Source of the DNA: Candidatus Peregrinibacteria bacterium
GTDB lineage: Bacteria > Patescibacteriota > Gracilibacteria > UBA1369 > LOWO2-01-FULL-3
DNA: 64,000 bases
Assembly: GCA_030592015.1 (NCBI GenBank)
Contig: JAUUZY010000001.1
Location: forward strand, 62,001-126,000
Direction: 5' to 3'
Shown: piece by piece, positions 48,732 to 58,605 of the stretch
Layout: the number at the start of each line of letters is the position of its first letter
How positions within the stretch are numbered: position 1 is the first letter of the stretch
Notes under the pieces: model-generated
Databases searched by the model: none
What the model was told of the DNA's origin: nothing
What the model saw: the letters and a program-made list of their open reading frames with translations, nothing else
Made by a program: the position numbers and the translations under genes

Positions 48732-50444
48732 TTAATATCGCCTTCTTTTTCCTTTTCCTGGATTTCTACGAGGACGACCACGTCTTCCACGTCCACCTCC
48801 ACTACCTCCCTTCTTCGGAGCGCGAGTTGATTGAAGCCCAGTTGCTTCACAGGAGATTTTCACTTCATGTCCATCTACTTCAGCATCAGCAAAACTAGTC
48901 AAAAGCTTCTCCTTAAAAGTTTCATCAAGTTCAAAAACAGTATGCTCCTTCATTACGTCAATATTTCCAATTTCCACACCTTTAAGAGCAGGCTGCTCAT
49001 TCAAGAAAGCAAACAATTCCTTCAAGTTAAAACCTAAGTTACGTCCAACATTTATTCTAAATCGTGCAAATAACATCCCAGGTTTACCGGATCTCTCTCC
49101 TCCTTTATCACTACCTACACGCGTATTCAAATCAACAGAATTTTTGTAATATTCCAAAAATCTATTAAATTCCTCAGAAACCAATTTTTTTATCAACTCA
49201 TCCCTATCCATTCCCTCAAACTTCTTCTTAATCAAATCCAAATATTTCCCAATCTGATCCTCATTCACCTCAACATTACAAACCTTGTCCACCATACTAA
49301 ACAATTGCATCTCACAAATATCATCACCTGTAGGAATCTTACCTTGCTCAAAAGTTTTTCCAATTCTTCGTTCCAAATCTCTAACCTTATATTTCTCACG
49401 CATGTTCACAATAACCAATGAAATCCCACTACTACCGGCTCTACCTGTTCGCCCACTACGGTGAACATAAGCCTCTGAACGCTCTGGCAGATTATAATTG
49501 ATAACATGAGTCAATTTATTCACATCAATTCCTCTCGCAGCCACATCTGTAGCCACAAGTAGTTGAACTTTCTTCTCTTTAAATCTATTCATCACAAGAG
49601 TTCTTTGACTTTGAGAAATTTCACCATGAATAGCCTCTGCAGAATAATGATCTTGAATCAATTTATCAGCAATTTGTTGAGTTTCTCGTCTAGTTCTACA
49701 AAAAACAATCGCATGAATATCCGGATTCACATCAGCTATTCTTCGAAGTGCCTGATATCTATCCCTTTCATGTACAACATAGAAAAAGTGCTGCACATTC
49801 TCAGCTCCCTTATTCTTATTACCAACAGTAATATCATCAGGTTTTTTCATGTAATTACTCGCAATACGTCGAACCGGCGCGTTCATTGTCGCTGAAAACA
49901 ACAACACCTGCTTATCGTCCGGCGTTCCCTCCAAAATCGAATCTAGCTCCTCTTTGAATCCCATGTTCAACATTTCATCAGCCTCATCCAAAACAAGCCA
50001 TCCAAGTGACCCAACCTTTAGTACACGCCTTTTAATCATATCATTTACCCTACCAGGAGTACCAACAACTATCTGAGGTTTCCTTTTCAAAGCCCTAATC
50101 TGCGTAGTTATACTTTCTCCACCATAAACAGGAACAACAGAAACACCCGGTGAATATTTCACATATTTCTTGATATCATTCGCAACTTGAATCGCCAACT
50201 CACGCGTTGGGCATAGAATCAAAGCCTGAACACTATCATCATTATCGTTTAATTGCTGAATAATAGGCAAAGAAAAGGCAGCAGTCTTACCTGTACCAGT
50301 TTGTGCCAAAGCTACCAAATCATTTTCCGAATTAATCAAATGCGGAATAGTTTTAGCTTGTATAGGTGTAGGAGTCTCAAACCCCATCTCTGTAATAGCT
50401 TGGAGAATCATTGGATTCAAGCCAAGATCATTAAATGTAATCAT
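48732..50444 (-). CDS. DEAD-box ATP-dependent RNA helicase with DbpA-type RNA-binding domain
   Basis: AQTGTGKTAAFSLP, PTRELAIQV, LDEADEMLNMGF, SATM, HRSGRTGRAG, RGRRGRPRRNPGKGKRRRY tail. Confidence 0.96.
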   Translation of the reverse strand: MITFNDLGLNPMILQAITEMGFETPTPIQAKTIPHLINSENDLVALAQTGTGKTAAFSLPIIQQLNDNDDSVQALILCPTRELAIQVANDIKKYVKYSPGVSVVPVYGGESITTQIRALKRKPQIVVGTPGRVNDMIKRRVLKVGSLGWLVLDEADEMLNMGFKEELDSILEGTPDDKQVLLFSATMNAPVRRIASNYMKKPDDITVGNKNKGAENVQHFFYVVHERDRYQALRRIADVNPDIHAIVFCRTRRETQQIADKLIQDHYSAEAIHGEISQSQRTLVMNRFKEKKVQLLVATDVAARGIDVNKLTHVINYNLPERSEAYVHRSGRTGRAGSSGISLVIVNMREKYKVRDLERRIGKTFEQGKIPTGDDICEMQLFSMVDKVCNVEVNEDQIGKYLDLIKKKFEGMDRDELIKKLVSEEFNRFLEYYKNSVDLNTRVGSDKGGERSGKPGMLFARFRINVGRNLGFNLKELFAFLNEQPALKGVEIGNIDVMKEHTVFELDETFKEKLLTSFADAEVDGHEVKISCEATGLQSTRAPKKGGSGGGRGRRGRPRRNPGKGKRRRY

Positions 50445-50507
50445 AATATTTTTTATACTCTTTATAATTCGACGCCCTAGGATAACAGATATCTATAAAA
50501 AAGCAAC

Positions 50508-50531
50508 AAAAAAGCACTTTTGGCAAGTGCT
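50508..50531 (-). terminator. Intrinsic terminator
   Basis: AGCACTT/AAGTGCT stem with minus-strand TTTTT, just after the 50541 stop. Confidence 0.8.
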
Positions 50532-50540
50532 CAATTTTCG

Positions 50541-51185
50541 TTAAAGATAGTCAATCCCAACCTCTTCAAGAGCCAAAAAGTAAGAAGAAATATCAATACT
50601 CTTCTTTGTATCCATTCTCAAGCTCTCACCATTGGCAAGATAGCTGTTTTCAATCATATCAAGTACATCATCGGCTACCAAAACACATCCCAAGCTCAAA
50701 AACTTAGTACCTCTTTCAATTTCCATGTCAAAATACCCATATCCATGAATTCCATAAGAAGTACGTGTAGTTCCATTCGTAAACATTCTAAAAAATTCAC
50801 CACTTTTAGAGAAAACAACACGATTAGGCTGTATATTTTTCTGCAAAACAACCCACTCTCTTTCAGGAGTTGGCGTTCTCTTTGAACCTGTCATAATCGG
50901 AAAAACAGTATAATATTGAGTACTTTCATTGAGTAAATATCCCAACGCATTCTCAATATCAACAAGGAAGTAATCCCCTACTGAAGGATGAAAGTCCTGA
51001 TAGTAAACAGGAGTCCACACATCAGCGCTATCATTCCAGTTATCACCCCACCCTTCAGCACTGGCAATTCCTGTACTTACGAAGGTAAACAGACAGATAT
51101 ACAAAAGCCCAATTGTTCGAAATAGCTTATTCATAATTAAATTTAAATTAGCCATGAATTCTACAGCAAACGAGTGTTTTGTCAA
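50541..51185 (-). CDS. L,D-transpeptidase (YkuD)-like secreted protein
   Basis: Signal peptide; TSYGIHGYGYFDMEIERGTKFLSLGCVLVADDVLDMI matches the HG...S.GC catalytic motif. Confidence 0.82.
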   Translation of the reverse strand: MTKHSFAVEFMANLNLIMNKLFRTIGLLYICLFTFVSTGIASAEGWGDNWNDSADVWTPVYYQDFHPSVGDYFLVDIENALGYLLNESTQYYTVFPIMTGSKRTPTPEREWVVLQKNIQPNRVVFSKSGEFFRMFTNGTTRTSYGIHGYGYFDMEIERGTKFLSLGCVLVADDVLDMIENSYLANGESLRMDTKKSIDISSYFLALEEVGIDYL

Positions 51186-51240
51186 GGGCTAGAGCTCAGA
51201 TTTCGTGCTACTATGGAGGAAATAAATAACCATCAAACCC

Positions 51241-51939
51241 ATGAAAAAAAGCATACTATTAGTAGCCCTTGTCTTCTTGGTAGTAGGAACTTCCTGCGCT
51301 TCCTCAAGTGTAGACAAAGAAATAAATGAAGCCATCGACGAATCAAAAAAAGCATCAGAAGAAATAGCGGAAATTAGCAAGGACTTAAAGGAAGTTGAGG
51401 CAGAAGTTAATTCAAAATTTGATAATAATTCAAACAAAGACCTAACAGACTTCAGCAAAGATGACGAATTAGAGGAAGGCGAAAAAGACCTGGAAGACAA
51501 CGATGATGATTCGGAAATAAATGAACCGGAGGACCCTAAAGACTTGGGAATATTGAGCTATAAGGGAGTATATATGGGAACCTGGATCACACAGCAAGGA
51601 TTTGCAGCCCTTACATCAATGACAGTTTCCGGAAGTACTGTTACAGGAACTGCTGACTTTCACATGTCGGTACCGGGAGGCGAATCTAATAGTATAATAA
51701 TGTTCTCCGGCACAATCGATGACGAAGGGACTATGGAAGGTATACTAACAGGGACAGGCGTCTTAACAGGAAACAACATGGCATCCACAATGGAAATGAC
51801 AGGAACTTTTCTTGGAACAATCAAAGAAGACAACATGACCATCTCATATGAATCCACAGCACTTACATACATAAAAAGCTACGGAACAATAACAAACAAG
51901 GATGGAGGAATAATTCATCTAGAAAAAACACCCAGCTAA
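51241..51939 (+). CDS. Putative lipoprotein with acidic linker
   Basis: MKKSILLVALVFLVVGTSCASSS lipobox-like; acidic EEGEKDLEDNDDDSEINEPEDPKD. Confidence 0.8.
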   Translation: MKKSILLVALVFLVVGTSCASSSVDKEINEAIDESKKASEEIAEISKDLKEVEAEVNSKFDNNSNKDLTDFSKDDELEEGEKDLEDNDDDSEINEPEDPKDLGILSYKGVYMGTWITQQGFAALTSMTVSGSTVTGTADFHMSVPGGESNSIIMFSGTIDDEGTMEGILTGTGVLTGNNMASTMEMTGTFLGTIKEDNMTISYESTALTYIKSYGTITNKDGGIIHLEKTPS

Positions 51940-52148
51940 GCCTTCTTCAGAAAACAAGTTTTGATAAAAATAGTCGATTTTCCCATACGACATTCAATAT
52001 TGTCAGGATCATCAGATATTAAACGAATATTCTTCACTTTATCCCCTCTTTTCATACTAAGAGAAGATCCTTTTACATCCAAATCTTTCGTTAGACGTAC
52101 AGTATCCCCATCATTTAACACATTTCCATTACAATCTTTCGTTTCCAT
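51936..52148 (-). CDS. PhnA/YjdM C-terminal domain-like protein
   Basis: KDCNGNVLNDGDTVRLTKDLDVKGSSLSMKRGDKVKNIRLI..DDPDNIECRMGKSTIFIKTCFLKK. Confidence 0.85.
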   Translation of the reverse strand: METKDCNGNVLNDGDTVRLTKDLDVKGSSLSMKRGDKVKNIRLISDDPDNIECRMGKSTIFIKTCFLKKA

Positions 52149-52169
52149 AATTTCTTATTAAAAAATAAA

Positions 52170-53240
52170 TTACCCCACAGTTTTTTCCCCATATTGAAAC
52201 TTATCGTCAATAATATCATTTTCCGCCCATTGCTTAACCCAATCACTAACATAGAAAACCTTATAACCACCATCCTTTAGCGAACAAATCACTCGCTTTA
52301 GCCCACAATTTATAAGCATTTTTTTGCAAATAAAGCACGGAAAAGCATCCAAAACGATTTCCTTATCATCTCCCTGGATTTTTCCATAAATATACATATC
52401 ACCATCCAGCAAGCTCACACCTGATCGCGCCGCATTGATAATCGCATTTTGCTCAGCATGCACACTCCTACACATTTCATAACGATGACCTGAAGGAATC
52501 CCCAACTTTTTTCTCAAACAAAAACCATGCATCTGAGAACTTTTTGTCCCCCTAGGCGCACCACAATATCCAGTAGAAATAACCTGATCATCACGAATAA
52601 TCGCCGCACCAATCTCCACTTTCGTACATGTAGACCTCTTGCAAACACTCCGCGCCAAATCCAGATAATATCTATCCTTTGAAGGTCGCTTCAACATATT
52701 GTAAAGATCATTAAACTTCGTCCCCAAATCCTCCAAACTTCCTTCATTTGCAATAACTCTATCAACTTTTTCCATACATTTCGCCACCTGCTGCCCGTCT
52801 TCAGGCTCCCCTTCACCTAATTCACGCTCAATTTTTCGTAAAATCTCATCTTTCACGGTCGGATCACTATCCCTACTTCTACTCAAAATCCTATCCACAA
52901 GCACATTCTTATCAGTATGAACTCCAACAATATAAACATCTTCACTATCACGCAAAGCATCTATCTCCGCAGGGTTTCGAATACCATCAATAACCCACAT
53001 ATCACAGTCAGAATCTTGAATTTTTTGAAGTGCACGCTTCCCCAAAACTCCTGCACCCCCCTCTTTTCTCATAGAATTCCCCACCTCCATCAATTTTTCA
53101 CGTTCATCCGCAATTCCCCTATTCTTAGCCTCTTCACGCACCATCGAAGACAATCTAATATAGTCAAACCCCCGTCCCTGCAATATATTAACAATTTCTC
53201 CTTTTCCAGACCCCATAGATCCAGTCAATCCAATAATCAT
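52170..53240 (-). CDS. Fusion of nucleotide/dephospho-CoA kinase-like P-loop domain and dCMP/cytidine deaminase domain
   Basis: N-terminal MIIGLTGSMGSGKGEIVNIL; C-terminal HAEQNAIINAARSG...CFICKKMLINCGLKRVI. Confidence 0.9.
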   Translation of the reverse strand: MIIGLTGSMGSGKGEIVNILQGRGFDYIRLSSMVREEAKNRGIADEREKLMEVGNSMRKEGGAGVLGKRALQKIQDSDCDMWVIDGIRNPAEIDALRDSEDVYIVGVHTDKNVLVDRILSRSRDSDPTVKDEILRKIERELGEGEPEDGQQVAKCMEKVDRVIANEGSLEDLGTKFNDLYNMLKRPSKDRYYLDLARSVCKRSTCTKVEIGAAIIRDDQVISTGYCGAPRGTKSSQMHGFCLRKKLGIPSGHRYEMCRSVHAEQNAIINAARSGVSLLDGDMYIYGKIQGDDKEIVLDAFPCFICKKMLINCGLKRVICSLKDGGYKVFYVSDWVKQWAENDIIDDKFQYGEKTVG

Positions 53241-53322
53241 AGTTTTAAGTTAGAAAACAAAAGAAAAATAACAAAAGCACAGTGCAAAAGCAAATCACAG
53301 CTCATCTATACAAAACTTTAGT

Positions 53323-54180
53323 CTATTTGAAAAACCTTTCAAGCCTAGCCCTAAATCCATCAACTACAGAATTTACTTGTTCATCATCAGAAACTTCTTC
53401 CTCAGCCTCAACAAAATTTGGATTAGCTCGAACTATATCTCCCAATATTTGCCTTTTATTTTTAGAATCCAAAACAAAAGAAGACCCCAAAAGACTCTGC
53501 AACAAGTCATTATCCACATTAGGGTTAGAAGCAATGGCTTTTAGAATATCAAATCTCTTGGAAATATATCTTCTCTGCTCATCCGAATGATAGCTTGCCA
53601 CTGGATGATCATAACGATTTGCAATCTCAAGTATTTTTCCCAACTTCGTTGAACCGGTACTTGAATCTTCCGCCATCTTTAAAATCATACCTGCCGTAAT
53701 ATTGGGACTCTTAACCGATAATTTTGGAATATCAGACTCAAACAAATGCTTACTTACAGAAGCCCCATTCCGCAGAAAAGAACTACCTGACATCACAAAA
53801 TCATGGGCAATACAAGCAGGTAAGTTTACAAGGTCTCCATTGGGAAGCAGTCCTTCACTACTTAAAAACTTGATTATTCTACCAATAGCAACTTGATTAC
53901 TAGCATCCCTACACGCATCAAGAAGATATTTATAATTTTGATTATCTATTCCAGAATATTCCATACCCACACCGGAAAGAATCATCTCAGAATTAAGTCT
54001 TATTTCTATTCCTGCACCACGTTCACACAAAAATTCATCAACTGCAGACCTAGTATCACCACTATTCTCTGCAATATTTACGGCAGCATCAACAAAGTCA
54101 GGAGTAAAAGTAGAACGCAAATAAGCATCCAATCCTCCAAAATTCATATCCTCCGATGATTCACCTGTTAGCACTGACAT
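53323..54180 (-). CDS. Hypothetical protein
   Basis: 285 aa ORF, no recognised family. Confidence 0.7.
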   Translation of the reverse strand: MSVLTGESSEDMNFGGLDAYLRSTFTPDFVDAAVNIAENSGDTRSAVDEFLCERGAGIEIRLNSEMILSGVGMEYSGIDNQNYKYLLDACRDASNQVAIGRIIKFLSSEGLLPNGDLVNLPACIAHDFVMSGSSFLRNGASVSKHLFESDIPKLSVKSPNITAGMILKMAEDSSTGSTKLGKILEIANRYDHPVASYHSDEQRRYISKRFDILKAIASNPNVDNDLLQSLLGSSFVLDSKNKRQILGDIVRANPNFVEAEEEVSDDEQVNSVVDGFRARLERFFK

Positions 54181-54367
54181 ATTTTTTATTAAAAAAACTC
54201 AAGGGCAAATGGTACCCAGTTTTAAACAATATGTCAACGAGGCTCACATCTACAACACTATAAAAACTTCTTTTTTAAGGATATCGACAATTTTTTCCCA
54301 AAAATACTGGACTTCACAGCAACCGATTAGTAAAATCTAACAAATTAATAAATAAACTTTCAACATC

Positions 54368-54868
54368 ATGAAGAAACAAATTCTTATATTCATCGCTGCA
54401 TGCATAACATTAGCTACATTCACAGCATGTACAACAAGTATAGAAACAGAAGACACCATAGTAGGATATACCGACACAAGTTCTTCAGAATTAATAGAAG
54501 CCTCAGATGAATTCATGAACGCACTCGGCAACAATAAACTCGAAGAAGCATACAACATGACCTCCATAGAATTTAAAGAAGTAGCAACCATGGAAATATT
54601 CGAAAGTTTTCTAGGAGAATTTCCAATATTAACAAGTTACAGCAGCTATACACTTGATTATGATGAAGTATCAACTACCGAAGACATAAGCTCAGAAGAA
54701 ACATCAGTAATTACTTTGGGAATTACGTCAGGAACAATCATAGATTCAGAAGGAACTGAGAATCCACTTACAATCAATCTGGTAAATAGAGACGATACAT
54801 GGCAAATAGTAAACTTTAGCCTAGAACCGGAAGACGTACCGGAAGAGGCACTGTATCTAAATTACTAA
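54368..54868 (+). CDS. Putative lipoprotein with DUF4864/DUF3887-like fold
   Basis: ITLATFTACTTS lipobox; SSSELIEASDEFMNALGNNKLEEAYNMTSIEFKE...NRDDTWQIVNFSLEPE. Confidence 0.75.
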   Translation: MKKQILIFIAACITLATFTACTTSIETEDTIVGYTDTSSSELIEASDEFMNALGNNKLEEAYNMTSIEFKEVATMEIFESFLGEFPILTSYSSYTLDYDEVSTTEDISSEETSVITLGITSGTIIDSEGTENPLTINLVNRDDTWQIVNFSLEPEDVPEEALYLNY

Positions 54869-54880
54869 GACCAAATCTGC

Positions 54881-55240
54881 TTAAGCAGGTTTAAATTCCA
54901 TAGAAATCGAATTCACACAATGACGAACATCTTTTTTCGTATAGTTTTCCCCAACAAAAATATGACCAAGATGTCCACCACACTTAGCACAAGTGATTTC
55001 AACCCGAACACCATCAGCATCCACATTCTTTTTCACAGCAGCATAAATCTCATCATCAAAGCTTGGCCATCCACAACCAGCCTCAAACTTATGCTCAGAC
55101 TTATACAAAGGATTCCCACATTGCTTGCAAACATAAATCCCCTTCTCAAAATTATCATCATATTTCCCCATATAAGGCTCCTCCGTTCCCTTTTCAAGAA
55201 TAACTCTCTCCTCTTCAAATGTTAGTTTTTTTAGTTTCAT
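54881..55240 (-). CDS. msrB: Peptide-methionine (R)-S-oxide reductase
   Basis: [51 protein letters not shown]. Confidence 0.96.
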   Translation of the reverse strand: MKLKKLTFEEERVILEKGTEEPYMGKYDDNFEKGIYVCKQCGNPLYKSEHKFEAGCGWPSFDDEIYAAVKKNVDADGVRVEITCAKCGGHLGHIFVGENYTKKDVRHCVNSISMEFKPA

Positions 55241-55272
55241 ATATGCTCAATTTTACCGCATTTGCTTGTAAT

Positions 55273-55308
55273 AAAAAAAGGCAGAATCTCTCCCTTTCAG
55301 ATTCTGCC
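55273..55308 (-). terminator. Intrinsic terminator
   Basis: GGCAGAATCT/AGATTCTGCC stem with minus-strand poly-T, downstream of the 55335 stop. Confidence 0.85.
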
Positions 55309-55334
55309 CAATTATTCTTAAAAGAAAATAAGAC

Positions 55335-55724
55335 CTACGCCAAAAAGTAGAATCCCATATATGAAAGATATCCTCCAAGTACAAGCGCAAGTAACGCACC
55401 AAGCACATAGAAAGAGTCTCCTCCTGCAGACTTCACAAGAGTCTTCATCGCATCAGGTAAAACCACAAAAAAGATTCCTTTCGCTACAGTCAACCAAGCA
55501 ATAATTGTGATTATAACTGTCCAGTCATAACCCCAATCATTGTGGACAAAGACCATAATCAGTCCCATCAAAACAATAAACATTCCAGTCACATACATAA
55601 GAGCAGGATTCTTGAACAGGCCATCAATCAGCTTTTTGATGTTCTTGATATTCACCAAGATTCCCAATGCTGAGATCAGCATCATCATTCCCAGCAATTT
55701 TGCGAGAAAAATAGTTGTTTCCAT
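55335..55724 (-). CDS. Four-TM membrane protein (family member 2 of 3)
   Basis: METTIFLAKLLGMMMLISALGILVN...VHNDWGYDWTVIITIIAWLTVAKGIFFVVLP; similar to 44844-45254. Confidence 0.85.
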   Translation of the reverse strand: METTIFLAKLLGMMMLISALGILVNIKNIKKLIDGLFKNPALMYVTGMFIVLMGLIMVFVHNDWGYDWTVIITIIAWLTVAKGIFFVVLPDAMKTLVKSAGGDSFYVLGALLALVLGGYLSYMGFYFLA

Positions 55725-55859
55725 ACGAATGAGGTTAAAAAAACATATTTACTAATTTATAGCACAAATCCACAGATATTCACATATTAAAGCCAACAAA
55801 CTTTATTTTTCCCTTAATTTATGCTAAAATACTAAGATATTTATATATGAAGAAACAAC

Positions 55860-56705
55860 ATGCCCAACGACTTTATAGAGACACCTGCACCAATTCCGGA
55901 ATCCAAACCAATTGCTGTATTAAAAGAAGAAGAGCAAGGTAATATTCTAAAGGTTACACGTGAAGAACAATACAAAACAGTAAGCGAATTATTCGAACGT
56001 GCTCAACCAAACTCAATTTACTATAGCCTGCTGGTACTCTCCGTTTTCATAGTTGTCTGTGGACTTTTGCTAAACAACTCCCCAATCGTAATTGGAGGAA
56101 TGTTGGTTACTCCGGTACTTACACCAATACTTGTAATAGCACTGGGCATAACAGTAGGAGAATTGAAATCAATAAAAGCTCCAGGAATATTAATACTAAA
56201 ATCAATCTTAATCACAATATTAGTATCAGGAGCACTAACACTTGCTTTCGGAATTCAAGAAGTACCACAAATATTGGAAAACAGTTTGAGAACTGCACTC
56301 CTATATTTCATAGTAGCATCTACCTCAGGAATGGCTGCAACATTCGCATGGGTAAGAAAACAAGTAGCAGAAATTCTTCCAGGAATATCCATAGCAGTTT
56401 CATTGGTACCACCTTTAAGCTTGATAGGAATAGAAATGGGAGCATTAGACTTTGAAGCGGCACGATTCTATCTATTAATCTTCGTTTTAAACTTTGTAGG
56501 AATACTAATAGGAAGCATAATTGTATTTTCGCTCCTAAGATTCCAGAGAAGTGGATGGGAAGTAAAAAAGAAAGTAAAAGAAGGAGAAGAAATTCAAGCC
56601 TACAAAGAAGCCGAGAAAAAAGCTGAAAAAATAGGAAAAAAGATGGAACAGATCAAAAAGAATATCGAAGAAGTAGAAAAAGTAGAAAAAGAAAAAGGAC
56701 TCTAA
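55860..56705 (+). CDS. DUF389/TIGR00341-like membrane protein
   Basis: NSIYYSLLVLSVFIVVCGLLLNNSPIVIGGMLVTPVLTPILVIALGITVGE... Confidence 0.9.
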   Translation: MPNDFIETPAPIPESKPIAVLKEEEQGNILKVTREEQYKTVSELFERAQPNSIYYSLLVLSVFIVVCGLLLNNSPIVIGGMLVTPVLTPILVIALGITVGELKSIKAPGILILKSILITILVSGALTLAFGIQEVPQILENSLRTALLYFIVASTSGMAATFAWVRKQVAEILPGISIAVSLVPPLSLIGIEMGALDFEAARFYLLIFVLNFVGILIGSIIVFSLLRFQRSGWEVKKKVKEGEEIQAYKEAEKKAEKIGKKMEQIKKNIEEVEKVEKEKGL

Positions 56706-57892
56706 TAGAAACCAAAACGTTTAGCCTCCGCAATAACCGATGGATTATCAGTTATGTGAGTTTCAATATATCCTTGAGAACTATAAGCCCCAGAATTCTG
56801 AATATATCCCTCATCCCTATAATACAAAGGCGTAGTTATATTATATCCGGGAACGCTATAGCTAGGTGAACTTTGAACATATCCTTCCACATACCCCTCA
56901 TTCCTAGAAGCAGAAGATTCACCAACATATCCTTGCCGCGTATTCACATCGAAGTTCTCCACATATCCTTCATGAACACCAAGATCAAAACTCTCAACAT
57001 AGCCCTGAGTTGAAGAAGATTCAAAGTTTTCAACATAGTTTTGTTCTTCAGAGTAAAAAGCCACTCTAATATACCCATCCTTTCCATGACCTGCACCATC
57101 AAGACTCTCCAAATACCCTTCAATTCGTTCACATTTTTCCTCATCCTTCTCTTCCTCATCCTCTTCATCTACACAATCTCTATAATAATATTCCAAATAC
57201 CCCTCGTCCTCACGACTATCATCAACATACTCTGTGTATCCCTCATCATCACGGTCACCATCGAGATACTCAGTATACCCCTCATCCTCTCGGTCATCAT
57301 CAACATGCTCCACATATCCATCATCACGATGATATCCAAAATTCTCAACATATCCCTGAGTTCTATAATCCAAAGGAAACCTATCAACATAACCTTCCTC
57401 CCCCCTATATTCAGCACCACTCGCCTCAGTATATTCTTCATCAGGAATATCAGTAACTATCTCAACACTTTCGATATATCCAAGCTCCGGAGAATAACGC
57501 ACTCCCATAAATTCTTCATAACTTAGCTCACGCTCCTCTTCATCTTCTTCAAAATTAACAACAAGAAGATCATCTTTTTCCTCAATCGGCTGATAATCAT
57601 AAAGAGTTCCACGACTAATCGGTTTCTCATATTTAGGCTTAGAAATAGGCAGCTCAGCAGATAAAGATCCGGAAACTCTTTCATGATAAACAACATGATC
57701 CTCAGGAAGTCCCCTATAAACTTTCTTCTCCTGAACAACTTCCTCATCCTTATATCGAGAGATTTTTTGCACTTCAATCTCCTCAACTTCAATATCGGAA
57801 GAATCCTCAACAATCGCTTCCTCCTCAAAACATCCAGTCAAAAGAACTGAAGTAAAAAGAAGCAAAACCGCCATAAACAACCTATTTTTCAT
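56702..57892 (-). CDS. Lipoprotein with many GY(V/T/I)E repeats
   Basis: Lipobox VLLTGC; repeated DEGYTEYLDGDR / DEGYTEYVDDSR / EGYVENFD / QGYVESF units. Confidence 0.85.
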   Translation of the reverse strand: MKNRLFMAVLLLFTSVLLTGCFEEEAIVEDSSDIEVEEIEVQKISRYKDEEVVQEKKVYRGLPEDHVVYHERVSGSLSAELPISKPKYEKPISRGTLYDYQPIEEKDDLLVVNFEEDEEERELSYEEFMGVRYSPELGYIESVEIVTDIPDEEYTEASGAEYRGEEGYVDRFPLDYRTQGYVENFGYHRDDGYVEHVDDDREDEGYTEYLDGDRDDEGYTEYVDDSREDEGYLEYYYRDCVDEEDEEEKDEEKCERIEGYLESLDGAGHGKDGYIRVAFYSEEQNYVENFESSSTQGYVESFDLGVHEGYVENFDVNTRQGYVGESSASRNEGYVEGYVQSSPSYSVPGYNITTPLYYRDEGYIQNSGAYSSQGYIETHITDNPSVIAEAKRFGFY

Positions 57893-57955
57893 GAAAAAAT
57901 TGATAACAAATCAAGAGAGACATTAAACCAATTTTTCGCAAAGATGTCAAGCTTC

Positions 57956-58504
57956 CTACCTCCATTTCACTGAACAGCCCATAGATGGATTCTGTTCCTC
58001 TGCAGGAGACTCCCCCTTAAGTAGAGTAGAAATAGCCCCATCAAGCTCCTCTCTACTAACCTCCCCAGGATTCTGCCAATTATCATCCAATCGTCCATGA
58101 TAAGCCAATTTTCGCTCCTCATTATAAACAAAAATATCCGGCGTACACTGCGCTTTGTATTCTCGAGCAACATCCTGAGATTTATCCTGTAAATAAGGGA
58201 AATTCATTTTATATTCATCATGGTATTCTTTCATCTTTTCCAAACTATCCTCAGGGTAATCCGGATGAAAATTTGGATTTATACCAACAAACTGAACTCC
58301 ACTTGCAGCATATTTTTCCTGCAAACTCACCAATCGATCCCAAATAGCCTGAACATAAGGACAGTGATTGCACATGAATATCAAAACAAAAACTTTCTTC
58401 CCTTCAAAATCAGACAACGAATAAGTTTTATCATCTACCCCCATCAAAGAAAAATCAGAAGCCGGAGTCCCCATTGGGACAGTTATAGACTCAAGTAATG
58501 TCAT
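57956..58504 (-). CDS. Thioredoxin-family protein (AhpC/TSA-like)
   Basis: GTPASDFSLMGVDDKTYSLSDFEGKKVFVLIFMCNHCPYVQAIWDRL. Confidence 0.92.
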   Translation of the reverse strand: MTLLESITVPMGTPASDFSLMGVDDKTYSLSDFEGKKVFVLIFMCNHCPYVQAIWDRLVSLQEKYAASGVQFVGINPNFHPDYPEDSLEKMKEYHDEYKMNFPYLQDKSQDVAREYKAQCTPDIFVYNEERKLAYHGRLDDNWQNPGEVSREELDGAISTLLKGESPAEEQNPSMGCSVKWR

Positions 58505-58541
58505 AATGAAAAATTAATAATAACATCTAGCACTATAACAG

Positions 58542-58573
58542 AAAAACGCTGACCATTTTAGATCAGCGCTTTT
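58542..58573 (-). terminator. Intrinsic terminator of glnA
   Basis: ACGCTGA...TCAGCGCT stem with minus-strand T tract. Confidence 0.7.
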
Positions 58574-58605
58574 AGTATTCACCCCCTTCAGTTATACATT
58601 GTTAC

